Shown one piece after another: positions 1-9,054 of a DNA stretch of 21,089 bases. Positions within the stretch are counted from its first letter, which is position 1. Each line of letters starts with the position of its first letter. Source of the stretch: Paulinella micropora (taxonomy: Eukaryota; Cercozoa; Imbricatea; Euglyphida); the NCBI GenBank assembly GCA_009731375.1, contig BJOX01000013.1:322087-343175 (forward strand), written 5' to 3'. The position numbers and the translations under genes were made by a program. The notes under the pieces are model-generated. The model was not told where the DNA came from. It searched no databases and saw only the letters and a program-made list of their open reading frames with translations.

Positions 1-60
1 TAGGTAGGTAGGTAGGTAGGTAGGTAGGTAGGTAGGTAGGTAGGTAGGTAGGTAGGTAGG

Positions 61-146
<86 letters not shown>
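1..146. repeat. Tetranucleotide microsatellite (TAGG)n then (TAGA)n
   Basis: About 62 bases of TAGG repeat run directly into about 84 bases of TAGA repeat. This is host genomic microsatellite DNA with no coding content; open frames across it are repeat artefacts. The same TAGA unit returns at 275-352. Confidence 0.97.
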
Positions 147-274
147 TGTTTGGTCTATCAGCTCTGCATATCCGAAGACATAGGCATCCATTCCACCCCG
201 CCGCCAATCGGCGACTGGGTAGCGGGCTGGGAATGGGCACTAGGCCCCGAATTTGTGCAGTCTGACGGTTCTAC
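147..274. other. Short unique host DNA between microsatellites
   Basis: About 130 bases of mixed-composition sequence between two TAGA tracts. I see no exon-like frame, RNA gene or recognisable mobile element in it. Confidence 0.6.
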
Positions 275-275
275 G

Positions 276-351
<76 letters not shown>

Positions 352-352
352 C
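275..352. repeat. (TAGA)n microsatellite
   Basis: Uninterrupted TAGA units, the same motif as at 62-146. The two tracts flank about 130 bases of unique sequence. Confidence 0.97.
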
Positions 353-420
353 ATACGTCCATACATACCACGTGCCGCTGAATGCGCCCGATGTGCTCGA
401 TGCGCGCCGCGCGCCTGTCA

Positions 421-478
421 TGCGACGTGATGTGATGTGATGTGATGCGATGTGATGCGATGTGATGCGATGTGATGT
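421..478. repeat. (TGATG)/(TGCGA) pentanucleotide tandem array
   Basis: Alternating TGTGA and TGCGA five-base units occur in tandem after a GC-rich stretch (353-420) that contains a run of GCGC. No gene is evident. Confidence 0.85.
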
Positions 479-527
479 GCACAGCACAGGCACAAGCACA
501 ATACCACAACCACAACACGCAGGAACA

Positions 528-786
528 CAATACAATACAGTACAACACAATACAATACAATACAATACAATACAGTACAATACAGTACAATACAATATAA
601 TATACAGTAAATACACAATACAATACAATATATATATAATATACACAATACAATACAAGATACAATACAAGATACAATACAATACAATACAATACAATAC
701 AATACAATACAACATAATAAAATACAACCCAATACAATACAACACAATACAATACAACACAATACAATACAACACAATACAATAGA
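528..786. repeat. (ATACA)n pentanucleotide microsatellite
   Basis: A long array of ATACA units with interruptions (ATACAG, ATACAAG, ATATAT). Frames that stay open here encode only periodic peptides and are not genes. Confidence 0.95.
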
Positions 787-807
787 ATACTGGTAAATAG
801 ATCGAGT

Positions 808-940
808 GAAGATATAGATATAGATATAGATATAGATATAGATATAGATATAGATATAGATATAGATATAGATATGGATATAGATATAGATATAGATATA
901 GATATAGATATAGATATAGATATATATAGATATATATAGA
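808..940. repeat. (GATATA)n hexanucleotide microsatellite
   Basis: Tandem GATATA units with one GATATG variant, merging at the right end into a (GA)n tract. A second GATATA array lies at 1396-1615. Confidence 0.95.
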
Positions 941-987
941 GAGAGAGAGAGAAGGAGAGAGAGAGTGTGTGTGTTTGTGTTTGTGTT

Positions 988-1028
<41 letters not shown>

Positions 1029-1030
1029 AG

Positions 1031-1070
<40 letters not shown>

Positions 1071-1087
1071 AAGACAGACAGACAAAC

Positions 1088-1182
<95 letters not shown>

Positions 1183-1227
1183 GAGTGTGAGTGTGAGTGT
1201 GAGTGTGAGTGTGAGTGTGAGTCTCTG

Positions 1228-1271
<44 letters not shown>

Positions 1272-1395
1272 ACACACACACTCATACTCATACTCATACT
1301 CGTACTCACCACTCACACTCAAACTCACACTCACAATCACACTCACAAGAGACAGAGAGACAGAGAGACAGAGGGAGGGAGGGAGGGAGGGAGGG
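936..1395. repeat. Compound microsatellite: (GA)n, (GT)n, (GACA)n, (CA)n, (GTGTGA)n, (TC)n, (GGAG)n
   Basis: A mosaic of di-, tetra- and hexanucleotide repeats follows without unique spacer. (GA)n at about 936-965 and 1005-1050, (GACA)n at 1050-1085, (CA)n at 1086-1120, (GA)n at 1123-1178, (GTGTGA)n at 1180-1222, (TC)n at 1230-1268, (ACTCAC)-type units at 1270-1350, and (GGAG)n at 1373-1396. The tract is long, but its frames code only for periodic low-complexity peptides. Confidence 0.95.
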
Positions 1396-1615
1396 AGATA
1401 TAGATATAGATATAGATATAGATATAGATATAGATATAAATATAGATATAAATATAGATATAGATATAGATATAGATATAGATATAGATATAGATAGATA
1501 TAGATATAGATATAGATATAGATACAGATATAGTTAGATATAGATATAGATATAGATAGAGATACAGATGTAGATATAGATACATATAGACAGATACAGA
1601 TACAGATGCAGATAT
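1396..1615. repeat. (GATATA)n hexanucleotide microsatellite, second tract
   Basis: Tandem GATATA units with AATATA, GATACA and GATGTA variants, more degenerate towards the right end. Confidence 0.95.
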
Positions 1616-1855
1616 AGGTATAAAAAGAGAGGCAGCTTACGGAAAGGGCTTTTCATCTCGAATCAGCTTTGGGTTGATTGCACACACAAACCACACCAAC
1701 AAAATATCATGAGAGGCAGCACAAACCACATGACATATCATGAGAACCAAGTCCCTTCTGCTTTACGCTGCTGTTCCGTCGTGCTGCCCATGTGCTGCCT
1801 CTCCCTGTGCACCCCTTCTTTGTTCCACCCTTGTACTATCGGCAACGTAGCGGTG
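1616..1855. other. Unique host sequence without a recognised gene
   Basis: About 240 bases of mixed sequence containing two nearby copies of a GAGAGGCAGC-type segment (near 1626 and 1711) and ATCATGAGA-like direct repeats (near 1707 and 1737). I see no convincing exon. Frames that pass through it owe their length to the TCC array downstream. Confidence 0.5.
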
Positions 1856-2068
1856 TACCGATCCTCCTCCTCCTCCTCCTCCTCCTCCTCCTCCTTCTCC
1901 TCCTCCTCCTCGTCCTCCTCCTCGTCCTCCTCCTCGTCCTCCTCCTCCTCCTCCTCCTCCTCCTCCTCCTCGTCCTCCTCCTCGTCCTTCTCCTCGTCCT
2001 CGTCCTCGTCCTCCTCGTCCTCGTCCTCGTCCTCCTCCTCGTCCTCCTCCTCCTCCTCCTCCACCTCC
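1856..2068. repeat. (TCC)n / (TCCTCG) trinucleotide array
   Basis: A long TCC tract with regular TCG interruptions reads as poly-Ser, poly-Leu or poly-Glu/Asp depending on frame. All six frames are repeat-like and I see no flanking gene structure, so I treat it as a microsatellite and not a coding repeat. Confidence 0.9.
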
Positions 2069-2137
2069 ACCACCACCACCGCTGCTGCCTCCTCTTCATC
2101 TTCTTTCTTCTTTCTTCCTCCCTCCTCCTCCTGCCGC

Positions 2138-2230
2138 CTCTCTCTCTCTCGCTCTCTCTCACTCTCTCTCTCTCTCACACACACACAGAAACACACACAA
2201 ACACAAACACAAACACACACACACACACAC

Positions 2231-2266
<36 letters not shown>

Positions 2267-2502
2267 TACATAACATACACACACACACACAGACACACAG
2301 ACACAGCACATGTTCACTCCACACCACATGCACACACACACACACACACACACACCACCACATGCACACATCACACCACATGCACACATGCACACACATA
2401 CACACATACATACACATACACACACACACACATACATGCATACACATACACATACACACACAAAAACATACACACACATACACATACATATACATATACA
2501 CG

Positions 2503-2547
<45 letters not shown>

Positions 2548-2567
2548 GCACACACACACACATATAC

Positions 2568-2624
<57 letters not shown>
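2138..2624. repeat. Compound (TC)n, (CA)n, (CATA)n and (TA)n microsatellite
   Basis: (TC)n at 2138-2178, (CA)n at 2178-2230, (TC)n at 2230-2252, then a long (CA)n tract with CATA and CATG variants to about 2562, then (TA)n up to the assembly gap. The left side of the gap is pure TA and its right side is poly-G, so the gap probably reflects unassembled repeat. Confidence 0.95.
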
Positions 2625-2872
2625 NNNNNNNNNNNNNNNNNNNNNNNNNNNNNNNNNNNNNNNNNNNNNNNNNNNNNNNNNNNNNNNNNNNNNNNNNNNN
2701 NNNNNNNNNNNNNNNNNNNNNNNNNNNNNNNNNNNNNNNNNNNNNNNNNNNNNNNNNNNNNNNNNNNNNNNNNNNNNNNNNNNNNNNNNNNNNNNNNNNN
2801 NNNNNNNNNNNNNNNNNNNNNNNNNNNNNNNNNNNNNNNNNNNNNNNNNNNNNNNNNNNNNNNNNNNNNNNN
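2625..2872. other. Assembly gap, 248 Ns
   Basis: A run of 248 undetermined bases flanked by (TA)n on the left and a 19-base G run on the right. Frames drawn across it have no meaning. Confidence 1.
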
Positions 2873-2891
2873 GGGGGGGGGGGGGGGGGGG
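2873..2891. repeat. Homopolymer G run (19 bases)
   Basis: Nineteen consecutive G residues directly abut the gap. This may be real or a sequencing or assembly edge artefact. Confidence 0.9.
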
Positions 2892-2979
2892 TGAGTGATG
2901 GGGCAGGACCGCTGTCGAGGTAGGTGAGGGTAGAAGCGATTGGAATCTTGCCCAAGGCCTCAACGTGAATGTCCTTGAC
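2892..2979 (-). CDS. Putative second exon of the host P-loop kinase-like gene (partial)
   Basis: On the minus strand the frame is open from 2979 leftwards and begins V-K-D-I-H-V-E-A-L-G-K-I-P. It is preceded by a plausible acceptor (TGCGGGCAG). Exon 1 (3305-3424) ends on a codon boundary before GT, so joining to 2979 keeps phase 0. The implied intron, 2980-3304, carries the (CA)n array. Composition is less AT-rich than the viral genes, as in exon 1. The left end is unresolved because the frame runs into the poly-G run and the assembly gap. I do not recognise the peptide, so its assignment to the kinase rests only on splice signals, phase and proximity. Confidence 0.4.
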
Positions 2980-3008
2980 CTGCCCGCACAAGACAGACCA
3001 AAAGCACC

Positions 3009-3109
3009 CGTACACACGCAAATACACAAATACACACACACACACCACACACACATACACATACACACACACACACACACCACACACGCACACCACACAC
3101 ACACACACC

Positions 3110-3144
<35 letters not shown>

Positions 3145-3158
3145 CAAACACACACTCA

Positions 3159-3195
<37 letters not shown>
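3009..3195. repeat. (CA)n microsatellite in a putative host intron
   Basis: CA repeat with ACAC/CCACAC and CACAAA interruptions. It lies inside the proposed 2980-3304 intron of the minus-strand host gene. The open frames here are periodic His/Thr peptides. Confidence 0.95.
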
Positions 3196-3197
<2 letters not shown>

Positions 3198-3304
3198 CCC
3201 TTCCCTGCTTCTTGCTGTGTCTTCCTGCCCATATTTTATATTTTGGTTTTCTGTTTCTTCAACTTGCATCGAATTAATAAGGCGAGCAATCATTTGTCAG
3301 TTAC

Positions 3305-3424
3305 CTGCAGCTGTGTAGATGTGAGGGATTTGTCTGTGTCATAAAACTCCCAGCCAAATTTTTCAACAAACACTTTCCCAACGAAAGTTTTACCGGCTCC
3401 TGCAGCAAAAAAGAAAATAGGCAT
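3305..3424 (-). CDS. First coding exon of a host P-loop (gluconokinase/shikimate-kinase-like) small-molecule kinase
   Basis: On the minus strand, ATG at 3424-3422 opens a 40-codon frame ending immediately before GTAACT at 3304, a good splice donor; an in-frame TAG lies upstream of the ATG. The peptide begins M-P-I-F-F-F and contains A-A-G-A-G-K-T, a Walker A loop directly after a hydrophobic strand, followed by V-G-K and then G-W-E-F-Y-D-T-D. That order (P-loop, VGK, GWEFxDxD) is typical of the N-terminus of gluconokinase, shikimate kinase and related nucleoside-monophosphate-kinase-fold enzymes. Such enzymes phosphorylate a small substrate with ATP. The family call rests on about 40 residues, so the substrate is unknown. 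Moderate GC content marks it as host and not viral. Confidence 0.65.
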
Positions 3425-3725
3425 CACGACGTGACAAGCGCTACGCTAGTCTTACGCTCTCGCTGAGCAGCCTGGCAAAGGATCAAAGGTCACCTGAAGG
3501 TCCGAACAAAACAACCACCGACTTCTCATCCATCGTGAACAAAAAACTTTCAGGTTTAGGAACAATCCGAGTACTGTACCAGTTTCTTTTGGTCGGAGGT
3601 TTAGGCGTCTACCCGGCAATTCGGCCGAGGAAGGCATTTCGAGCAACCCGTCAACTCATCAAATATTTCGAGCAGATCTCGAAACCGGTGGGACTCTTTT
3701 CAACATTTCGAGCAACAGGGTGAGC
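3425..3725. other. Upstream region of the host kinase exon, with TTTCGAG repeats
   Basis: About 300 bases of mid-GC sequence between the host start codon and the AT-rich viral DNA. It probably contains the host 5' UTR and promoter. The 13-mer CATTTCGAGCAAC occurs exactly at 3635-3647 and 3704-3716. Between them, TTTCGAG (3666-3672) and CTCGAAA (3678-3684) form a perfect 7-bp inverted repeat. Short open frames occur on both strands, but none looks like a protein family. The right boundary is set by the drop in GC. Confidence 0.5.
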
Positions 3726-4301
3726 GAACTTAGTAACTAGAGTAACTAGTAGTTTAATATGAAATCTGCAAGGGTCTTTTTTTCGTGCATCAAAACAACC
3801 TCGTAAATTTCATTTGACGCTTCCTATTGATAGTTTGAACTTTCAATACGAAGCGTTAAAACAGCAAAATAAAAAAATAAAAATTTCAATCAATACAAGC
3901 AAACAAAATAAAGAAATCTCTCTTACTCTTAAACTACTATAGGTACCACTATATGACAGTTATCTTTTTTATATAAAATAAGGCTATTTTCATATAAATT
4001 CGTCTTACTATTAATTTCAATAAAAATATACATAATTTCATCCAAATTCAATACAAGCATTCTTAATCAATAAATAGTCCATATTTGAATTTCTCTCAAA
4101 CTCTAAAAAAAAGATAACTCATCTATCTTTTGCCAAATCAACACGAAGAGACATCAAAACAAGTCTCTTAGTTTTTACTGCTATCCTGAACTTAGTTATC
4201 TTTTTTTGAAAAAATGAAAGTCCTCTCCTATTGCGAGTTTATAAAAAGTGTGCAATATTGAATTATATATTAAAGACTATATAACCATAATATATAACGA
4301 C
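3726..4301. other. AT-rich non-coding left end of the viral element (possible terminal repeat)
   Basis: No gene-like frame in about 575 bases. The stretch starts near AGTAACTAGAGTAACTAG, a tandem pair of AGTAACTAG followed by the palindrome AACTAGTAGTT. Inside, a TTATCTTTTTT segment occurs twice (near 3959 and 4196). Polinton-like elements carry terminal inverted repeats of several hundred bases, and this is where one would lie. The partner copy would be beyond the right edge, so I cannot confirm it. AT-rich TATA-like sequence precedes the first gene. Confidence 0.4.
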
Positions 4302-4696
4302 ATGGCGAAGTATTACTCAAATGGTGGAGTGTATGTAATGAATAATGAAAAGAAACCTATGATATGTGTTAAATGGACGGAGGATGGAAAACAAAATAGC
4401 AAGAACTTTTGTATTTGTGGTAAGAGGACAAAAGAACAAGCACTACAACAAGCACAAGAGTACTACGATACATACATCAAACCAAAAAGGGAATTGTGNN
4501 NNNNNNNNAAAAACAAGAATTGTGGAATGAAGAACAAAAAAGAAAAAAGAAAGAATATCGTAAAGTATGGACACAGAAGAAACAAAACGTAAAATATCAA
4601 TGCGGGTGTGGTAAAATTGTATCTTCTTTACCTGCAACAATTAAGGCTCATGAGGCTTCATTGAAGCACCAACTTTATGTTTTAAAACAAAAATAA
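4302..4696 (+). CDS. Small lysine-rich protein with a C-terminal Cys/His zinc finger, interrupted by a 10-N gap
   Basis: ATG at 4302 sits in an AACGACATGG context. The N-terminal part (about 65 codons) is basic and includes V-Y-V-M-N-N-E-K-K and F-C-I-C-G-K. After the gap (4499-4508) the coherent frame continues to TAA at 4694-4696. It ends with a strongly basic stretch and C-G-C-G-K-I-V, then H and a second H about 20-25 residues later, resembling the short C2H2-like fingers common in large and Polinton-like DNA virus accessory proteins. The other frame after the gap stops early and looks random. Both gap flanks contain GAATTGTG, so the two contigs may overlap with nothing missing. The function is unknown; nucleic-acid binding is an inference. 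Confidence 0.6.
4499..4508. other. 10-N scaffold join inside a small gene
   Basis: Ten Ns, an arbitrary gap size. The sequence on both sides contains GAATTGTG preceded by an A-run, so the flanking contigs probably overlap and the gap may be negative in length. Confidence 0.9.
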
Positions 4697-4739
4697 TTTC
4701 CATTTAAATATAATAAAAAATATATTATATATAATATAA

Positions 4740-4960
4740 ATGGGTAGACATCCGACATATACTGCGGAGGATGCAAGGGCAAAACACGCTGAACGTATGA
4801 GAGAGTATCAAAGAAGAAATAAAGAGAAAGCACTTATGAGAGCAAAAGAATATTATCAAAAAACAATGCAGACATACTGAGAAAATCAAAAGAGAAAAGA
4901 GAAAAACCAAGGCTGACCTTATTAGACTCCAGAATATTGTCGGTGAAAATTGAGACCTGA
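4740..4960 (+). pseudogene. Small basic helical protein, probably frame-broken
   Basis: ATG at 4740 (ATATAAATGGG context) opens a 46-codon frame ending at TGA 4878-4880. The product starts M-G-R-H-P-T-Y-T and is rich in Arg, Lys, Glu and Tyr in a helical pattern (A-E-R-M-R-E-Y-Q-R-R-N-K). Just before the stop lies a run of six A residues (4858-4863). Downstream, coding-like helical sequence continues in other frames to a TGA at 4951-4953 or 4958-4960. I therefore suspect one or more small indels, from decay of the copy or from sequencing. The intact frame could alternatively be a genuine mini-protein. I recognise no family. Confidence 0.5.
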
Positions 4961-4992
4961 AAAAAAAATTAAATTTCATATTAAAGATAAGA

Positions 4993-5040
<48 letters not shown>

Positions 5041-5082
5041 AAATAAAAATACTTTTTGGAAAAAATATATTCCAATAAATAT
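4961..5082 (+). promoter_or_regulatory. AT-rich promoter region with (TA)n tract upstream of the polymerase
   Basis: An (AT)n tract at about 4998-5032 is followed by TTTATATAAAATAAA and then the polymerase ATG at 5083. TATA-like sequence just upstream of ATG also precedes the genes at 4302 and 4740. A promoter role is inferred from position and composition. Confidence 0.45.
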
Positions 5083-8000
5083 ATGGCGAACACCATCGAC
5101 TATGGCGGACACACATGGAACTTGGACAAGTTGGTGGAAGCAAAAATAACATATCAGATAAGGCAAAACAAGTTATGTGTTAAAAAGCCGAACGGAACTA
5201 GGTTTTATGACATAACAACGACAAGGGGAGCACTATCTGACCCTGAAAGGTTTTATTCTGAACCTGAGCGAAAACAAAGGGAAAGAAAATATGTTGAACC
5301 ACAAGTAATTGAGTTCAATGGCTATAAACTAATAAGGATTGACACTGAACACAAACTACCTGTGGGGCAATCGGTATATACTATTAAATTAAGTAAATCA
5401 ATGTCTAAAAAAGTGAAAAAGTTTCCATTAGAGGGTATTATTGGTATGATAGGATCCATAATTGAAGACTTTAAAACACTTTACAAAGACAATGACTTAA
5501 TACAAATACGTATTAGTGCTATTCCTTCAACTTGGAATGTACAAAACCAAAAATTAATAAAAGTAAAAGATTTCAATTTAGAAGATATACTGACTAGATT
5601 AGAATCTATACTGCAATCAAACGACGAAAACTATATGGACGAAGAAGGTGCAACTATGGAATTGATTGATTTCAATTTTGTGGGTGTGAGAATGCCTGAA
5701 GGAGGAGCAAGATTGAAAGCAATAACTGAAACAGACTTGTATAAAAAGAAAGGTATAATAACAATAAGAAATGAAGACAACATATGTTTGGCAAGGGCAA
5801 TAGTTGTAGCAAAAGCAAAGATAGAAAAGCATCCAAAGTATTCACAAATCAAGGACGGACGCAGAATTCAAGATGAACTAGCAAACAAACTGCACGAGGA
5901 GGCTGGTGTCATGAAAGATTTGTGCGGGCTTTCTGAAATTAGTGAGTTTGCTAAGCACATTGACTACAACATTGTTATTGTTGAATATCCAGACAAAATA
6001 GTTTATAAGACTGAGATGAAGGACAAAAGGAACATATACATACTAAAAACCATGAACCATTACGACACCATAACAAGTATGAAAGCATTCTTATCAAAGC
6101 AAAACTTCTGCGAGAAATGTATGAAGGGATACGAACATAATCACGCATGTGAATTCAAATGTAATATATGTCAAACTGAAGGATGTAAAGGATATGACAA
6201 TATTTCAAAATGGAAAATGTGCAATGAGTGTAATAGAAAGTTTCCGAATGATGAATGTTTCAATAATCATAAACAAAATAAGTTATGCGACACAAAGAAA
6301 AAATGTATCACTTGTGCTAAGACTTACAAAGGAGAACACAAATGTGGATATGAAAAATGTAGGAACTGCAAAGAACTACAACCTCTATCACACCAATGTG
6401 AGTTAAAGAAAAAAGTGATACATGAACCATCAACCAAATATGTATTCTTTGATTTTGAAGCAAATCAAGAGACAGGAACACATATTATCAATCATTCTGA
6501 AAGTCAATATTTCGACGACAGCACACCAATCATACATAAAAACATTGAACAATTCTGTGAGTGGTCATTGGGTGTAAAACATAAGGGTTATACATTCATA
6601 GCACATAATGCACGGGGATATGATTGTCAATTTGTATTGAAATGGTTGATTGAAAAAGGAATAACTCCATTTGTGATATATGAAGGTGGTAAAATAATGA
6701 TGATGTCTATTGGTAATGGGAAAGAACAGATTAGATTTATAGATAGTTTATCATTTCTAACTATGCCTCTATCTGACTTTCCTGACACATTTGGACTTAC
6801 TGAATTGAAAAAAGGATACTTTCCTCACTTCTTTAATAAAACAGACAATCAAACATACATAGGCAAAATACCAGACATGGACGATTACGGATATAACTCA
6901 TTCTCAAAGAATAAAAGAGATGATTTCATAAAATGGTATGGGGAGCAAAAAGACAAAGTATTTGATTTCAATAAAGAAATGATTGAATATTGTCATAGTG
7001 ATGTAGATATACTAAGACGGGGGTGTATTGAGTTTAGGGAACAATTTATGGAGTTCGGAATTGATCCATTTCAATACACAACTATTGCCTCTACATGTAT
7101 GGCACTATTCAAAGCAAACTACATGCCTGAGGACAGCATAGCAGTTATACCGACAAACAGAACAGACAAAGCAAAAACAAGTCGTATGTGTGTGGAGTGG
7201 TTAGCATACAGAGAAAAAAAGGACAATGCTAAAATTCAACATGGTCTAAATGGTAAAGAAAAAATACTAAACTTACCCAAAGGTGTGAAAGCCTACTTAG
7301 ACGGATATGACGAAAAGACAAAAACGGCATATGAGTTCCATGGTTGTTATTGGCATGGGTGTCCTGAGTGTTTCAATGGAAATGAACTAAACAGAGAAAG
7401 GTCTGTGAATAAAACATTTGGACAACTATACAAAGAAACTAAACTACGCGAAACTTTAATCAAGCAACATCCGGAAGTTAGTCAATTAATAACAATATGG
7501 GGGTGTCAATGGAACAGGATACGAACAAAGGAAGAATTCAAAGGAGAAATAGAAGAGACATTAATTGAGCAAGAAGCAATCAATCCACGACATGCTATGT
7601 TTGGTGGAAGGACGAATGCTCTATCTCTATACTGGAAATCTATGAGTGAATATCAGTATGCAAAGTATATAGATGTGTGCTCTCTCTATCCGACTGTCAT
7701 GTACTATGACCCCTATCCTGTGAAACATCACCAAACAATAAGAGGAAAAGATGCCTATGATATGTTGAATAATAAAACAGCATTTGGTGTAGCAAAAATA
7801 AAAATACTTCCGCCTAGAGGACTAATTCATCCTGTTCTACCATGTCAAGATAGAGGAAAGATGATGTATTATCTATGTAATAAATGTGGAAAGGAAGGAT
7901 TACAAGACAAATGCCAACACACAGACGAAGAGAGAACACTTACAGGCACATGGGCAACACCACTTATTTACAAAGCAATCCAAAAAGGCTACAGACTTAT

Positions 8001-9054
8001 TAAAACTTATGAATTATGGCATTGGAATGAACAGACAACAGAACTATTCAAAGAATACATTAAGACCTTTCTAAGAGTGAAACAGGAATCAAGTGGCTAT
8101 CCATCAAATGTCATAACTGAAGAAGACAAAGACAATTACATTAAGGACTATGAAGAAAAAATGAAAATCAAATTGGACAAAAGCAAGATTGAAAAGAATG
8201 AAGGAAGAAGGGCAGTAGCGAAACTATGTCTTAACTCACTATGGGGAAAATTTGGACAACAAAACAACAAGACACAAACAAAAATCATAAGGAGTGAAGC
8301 CGAACTATTCAAAATACTAAATGACAAGAAGATAAATGAAGTATCTATCAATATGATAAACAAAGAATGCCTAGAACTATCTTACAACCTACACCCTGAA
8401 AAAGTATCTGACCCCTACAATACAAATATCTGTGTAGCACTATTTACAACAGCACATGCGCAAATGAGATTGTATGATATGATGGACAGATTAGGTAATA
8501 GAGTGTTATATCACGACACAGACAGCGTAATTTATTCCGTAGATGAGAAAGAAGGACAGACAACAATACCGACTGGTGATTTATTGGGACAATGGACAGA
8601 CGAATTGATAGACAAAAAGACGAAGGTAAGCAGAAAGATAACCACATTTATTGGAGCAGGACCTAAATCATACGGCTACATACTAAATGATGGAACAACC
8701 AAAATGAAATTAAAAGGATTTTCAATGAATTACGAGACTTGTAAAAAATTGAACTTGGTTAATATGTTTAGTATCATAAGCAATGGATTGAAAGTACAAG
8801 ACACTGAACTATCTAAAAAGGCATACGAAGAATTAGAAGACCTACTAGAAACAAAAGGAGAAAAGTGTATAGCAAAGAATGTAGCAGAGGCTGGAAATGT
8901 AATCATACACACCAACAGCAAAATAACAAGAAACAAAAAGACAAAAACAATTACGTCAGAGCATTTACAAAAGATATTTTCATTTACTTACACTAAAAGA
9001 GTAATTCAACCTCTAAAAGAAAACCAGATCACGACATTACCATACGGATACTAA
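5083..9054 (+). CDS. polB: Protein-primed-type family B DNA polymerase (Polinton/virophage PolB)
   Basis: 1323 residues from ATG 5083 (AATATATGGCG); nine upstream codons lack an ATG. All expected motifs are present. Exo I is F-D-F-E (D457, E459), Exo II A-H-N-A-R-G-Y-D (D514), Exo III C-H-S-D-V-D (D640, D642). Pol A is D-V-C-S-L-Y-P (D864), Pol B K-L-C-L-N-S-L-W-G (K1047, N1051), Pol C H-D-T-D-S (D1145, D1147). DNA_pol_B_2 enzymes of Polintons, adenoviruses and phi29-like phages start replication at a protein-bound terminus. Before the exonuclease lies a Cys/His-rich block (about residues 343-440) with many C-x2-C pairs. Further upstream is a conserved-looking N-E-D-N-I-C-L-A-R-A segment (about 230-239). 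Between exonuclease and polymerase, D740, E751 and G-C-Y-W-H-G-C-P-E-C resemble the endonuclease-like insert of Polinton polymerases. No lesion is visible, unlike the protease and penton genes. Confidence 0.96.
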   Translation: MANTIDYGGHTWNLDKLVEAKITYQIRQNKLCVKKPNGTRFYDITTTRGALSDPERFYSEPERKQRERKYVEPQVIEFNGYKLIRIDTEHKLPVGQSVYTIKLSKSMSKKVKKFPLEGIIGMIGSIIEDFKTLYKDNDLIQIRISAIPSTWNVQNQKLIKVKDFNLEDILTRLESILQSNDENYMDEEGATMELIDFNFVGVRMPEGGARLKAITETDLYKKKGIITIRNEDNICLARAIVVAKAKIEKHPKYSQIKDGRRIQDELANKLHEEAGVMKDLCGLSEISEFAKHIDYNIVIVEYPDKIVYKTEMKDKRNIYILKTMNHYDTITSMKAFLSKQNFCEKCMKGYEHNHACEFKCNICQTEGCKGYDNISKWKMCNECNRKFPNDECFNNHKQNKLCDTKKKCITCAKTYKGEHKCGYEKCRNCKELQPLSHQCELKKKVIHEPSTKYVFFDFEANQETGTHIINHSESQYFDDSTPIIHKNIEQFCEWSLGVKHKGYTFIAHNARGYDCQFVLKWLIEKGITPFVIYEGGKIMMMSIGNGKEQIRFIDSLSFLTMPLSDFPDTFGLTELKKGYFPHFFNKTDNQTYIGKIPDMDDYGYNSFSKNKRDDFIKWYGEQKDKVFDFNKEMIEYCHSDVDILRRGCIEFREQFMEFGIDPFQYTTIASTCMALFKANYMPEDSIAVIPTNRTDKAKTSRMCVEWLAYREKKDNAKIQHGLNGKEKILNLPKGVKAYLDGYDEKTKTAYEFHGCYWHGCPECFNGNELNRERSVNKTFGQLYKETKLRETLIKQHPEVSQLITIWGCQWNRIRTKEEFKGEIEETLIEQEAINPRHAMFGGRTNALSLYWKSMSEYQYAKYIDVCSLYPTVMYYDPYPVKHHQTIRGKDAYDMLNNKTAFGVAKIKILPPRGLIHPVLPCQDRGKMMYYLCNKCGKEGLQDKCQHTDEERTLTGTWATPLIYKAIQKGYRLIKTYELWHWNEQTTELFKEYIKTFLRVKQESSGYPSNVITEEDKDNYIKDYEEKMKIKLDKSKIEKNEGRRAVAKLCLNSLWGKFGQQNNKTQTKIIRSEAELFKILNDKKINEVSINMINKECLELSYNLHPEKVSDPYNTNICVALFTTAHAQMRLYDMMDRLGNRVLYHDTDSVIYSVDEKEGQTTIPTGDLLGQWTDELIDKKTKVSRKITTFIGAGPKSYGYILNDGTTKMKLKGFSMNYETCKKLNLVNMFSIISNGLKVQDTELSKKAYEELEDLLETKGEKCIAKNVAEAGNVIIHTNSKITRNKKTKTITSEHLQKIFSFTYTKRVIQPLKENQITTLPYGY

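Noticed and set aside
158-1585. Several long open frames on both strands
   Set aside because: They are translations of microsatellites (poly Ile-Tyr, Leu-Ser, His-Thr and similar) with no unique domain.
1709-3195. Long frames through the TCC/CA repeats and across the N gap
   Set aside because: They encode poly-Ser, poly-Leu, poly-Glu, His-Thr or Cys-Val repeats and cross 248 undetermined bases. Only the short stretch 2892-2979 on minus has exon-like features.
3452-3723. Two overlapping open frames of about 60 codons upstream of the host exon
   Set aside because: There is no recognisable domain, and they overlap each other on opposite strands in a repeat-bearing promoter-like region.
4981-5166. 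Minus-strand frame across the polymerase start
   Set aside because: Part of it is the (AT)n tract and the rest is antisense to the polymerase N-terminus.
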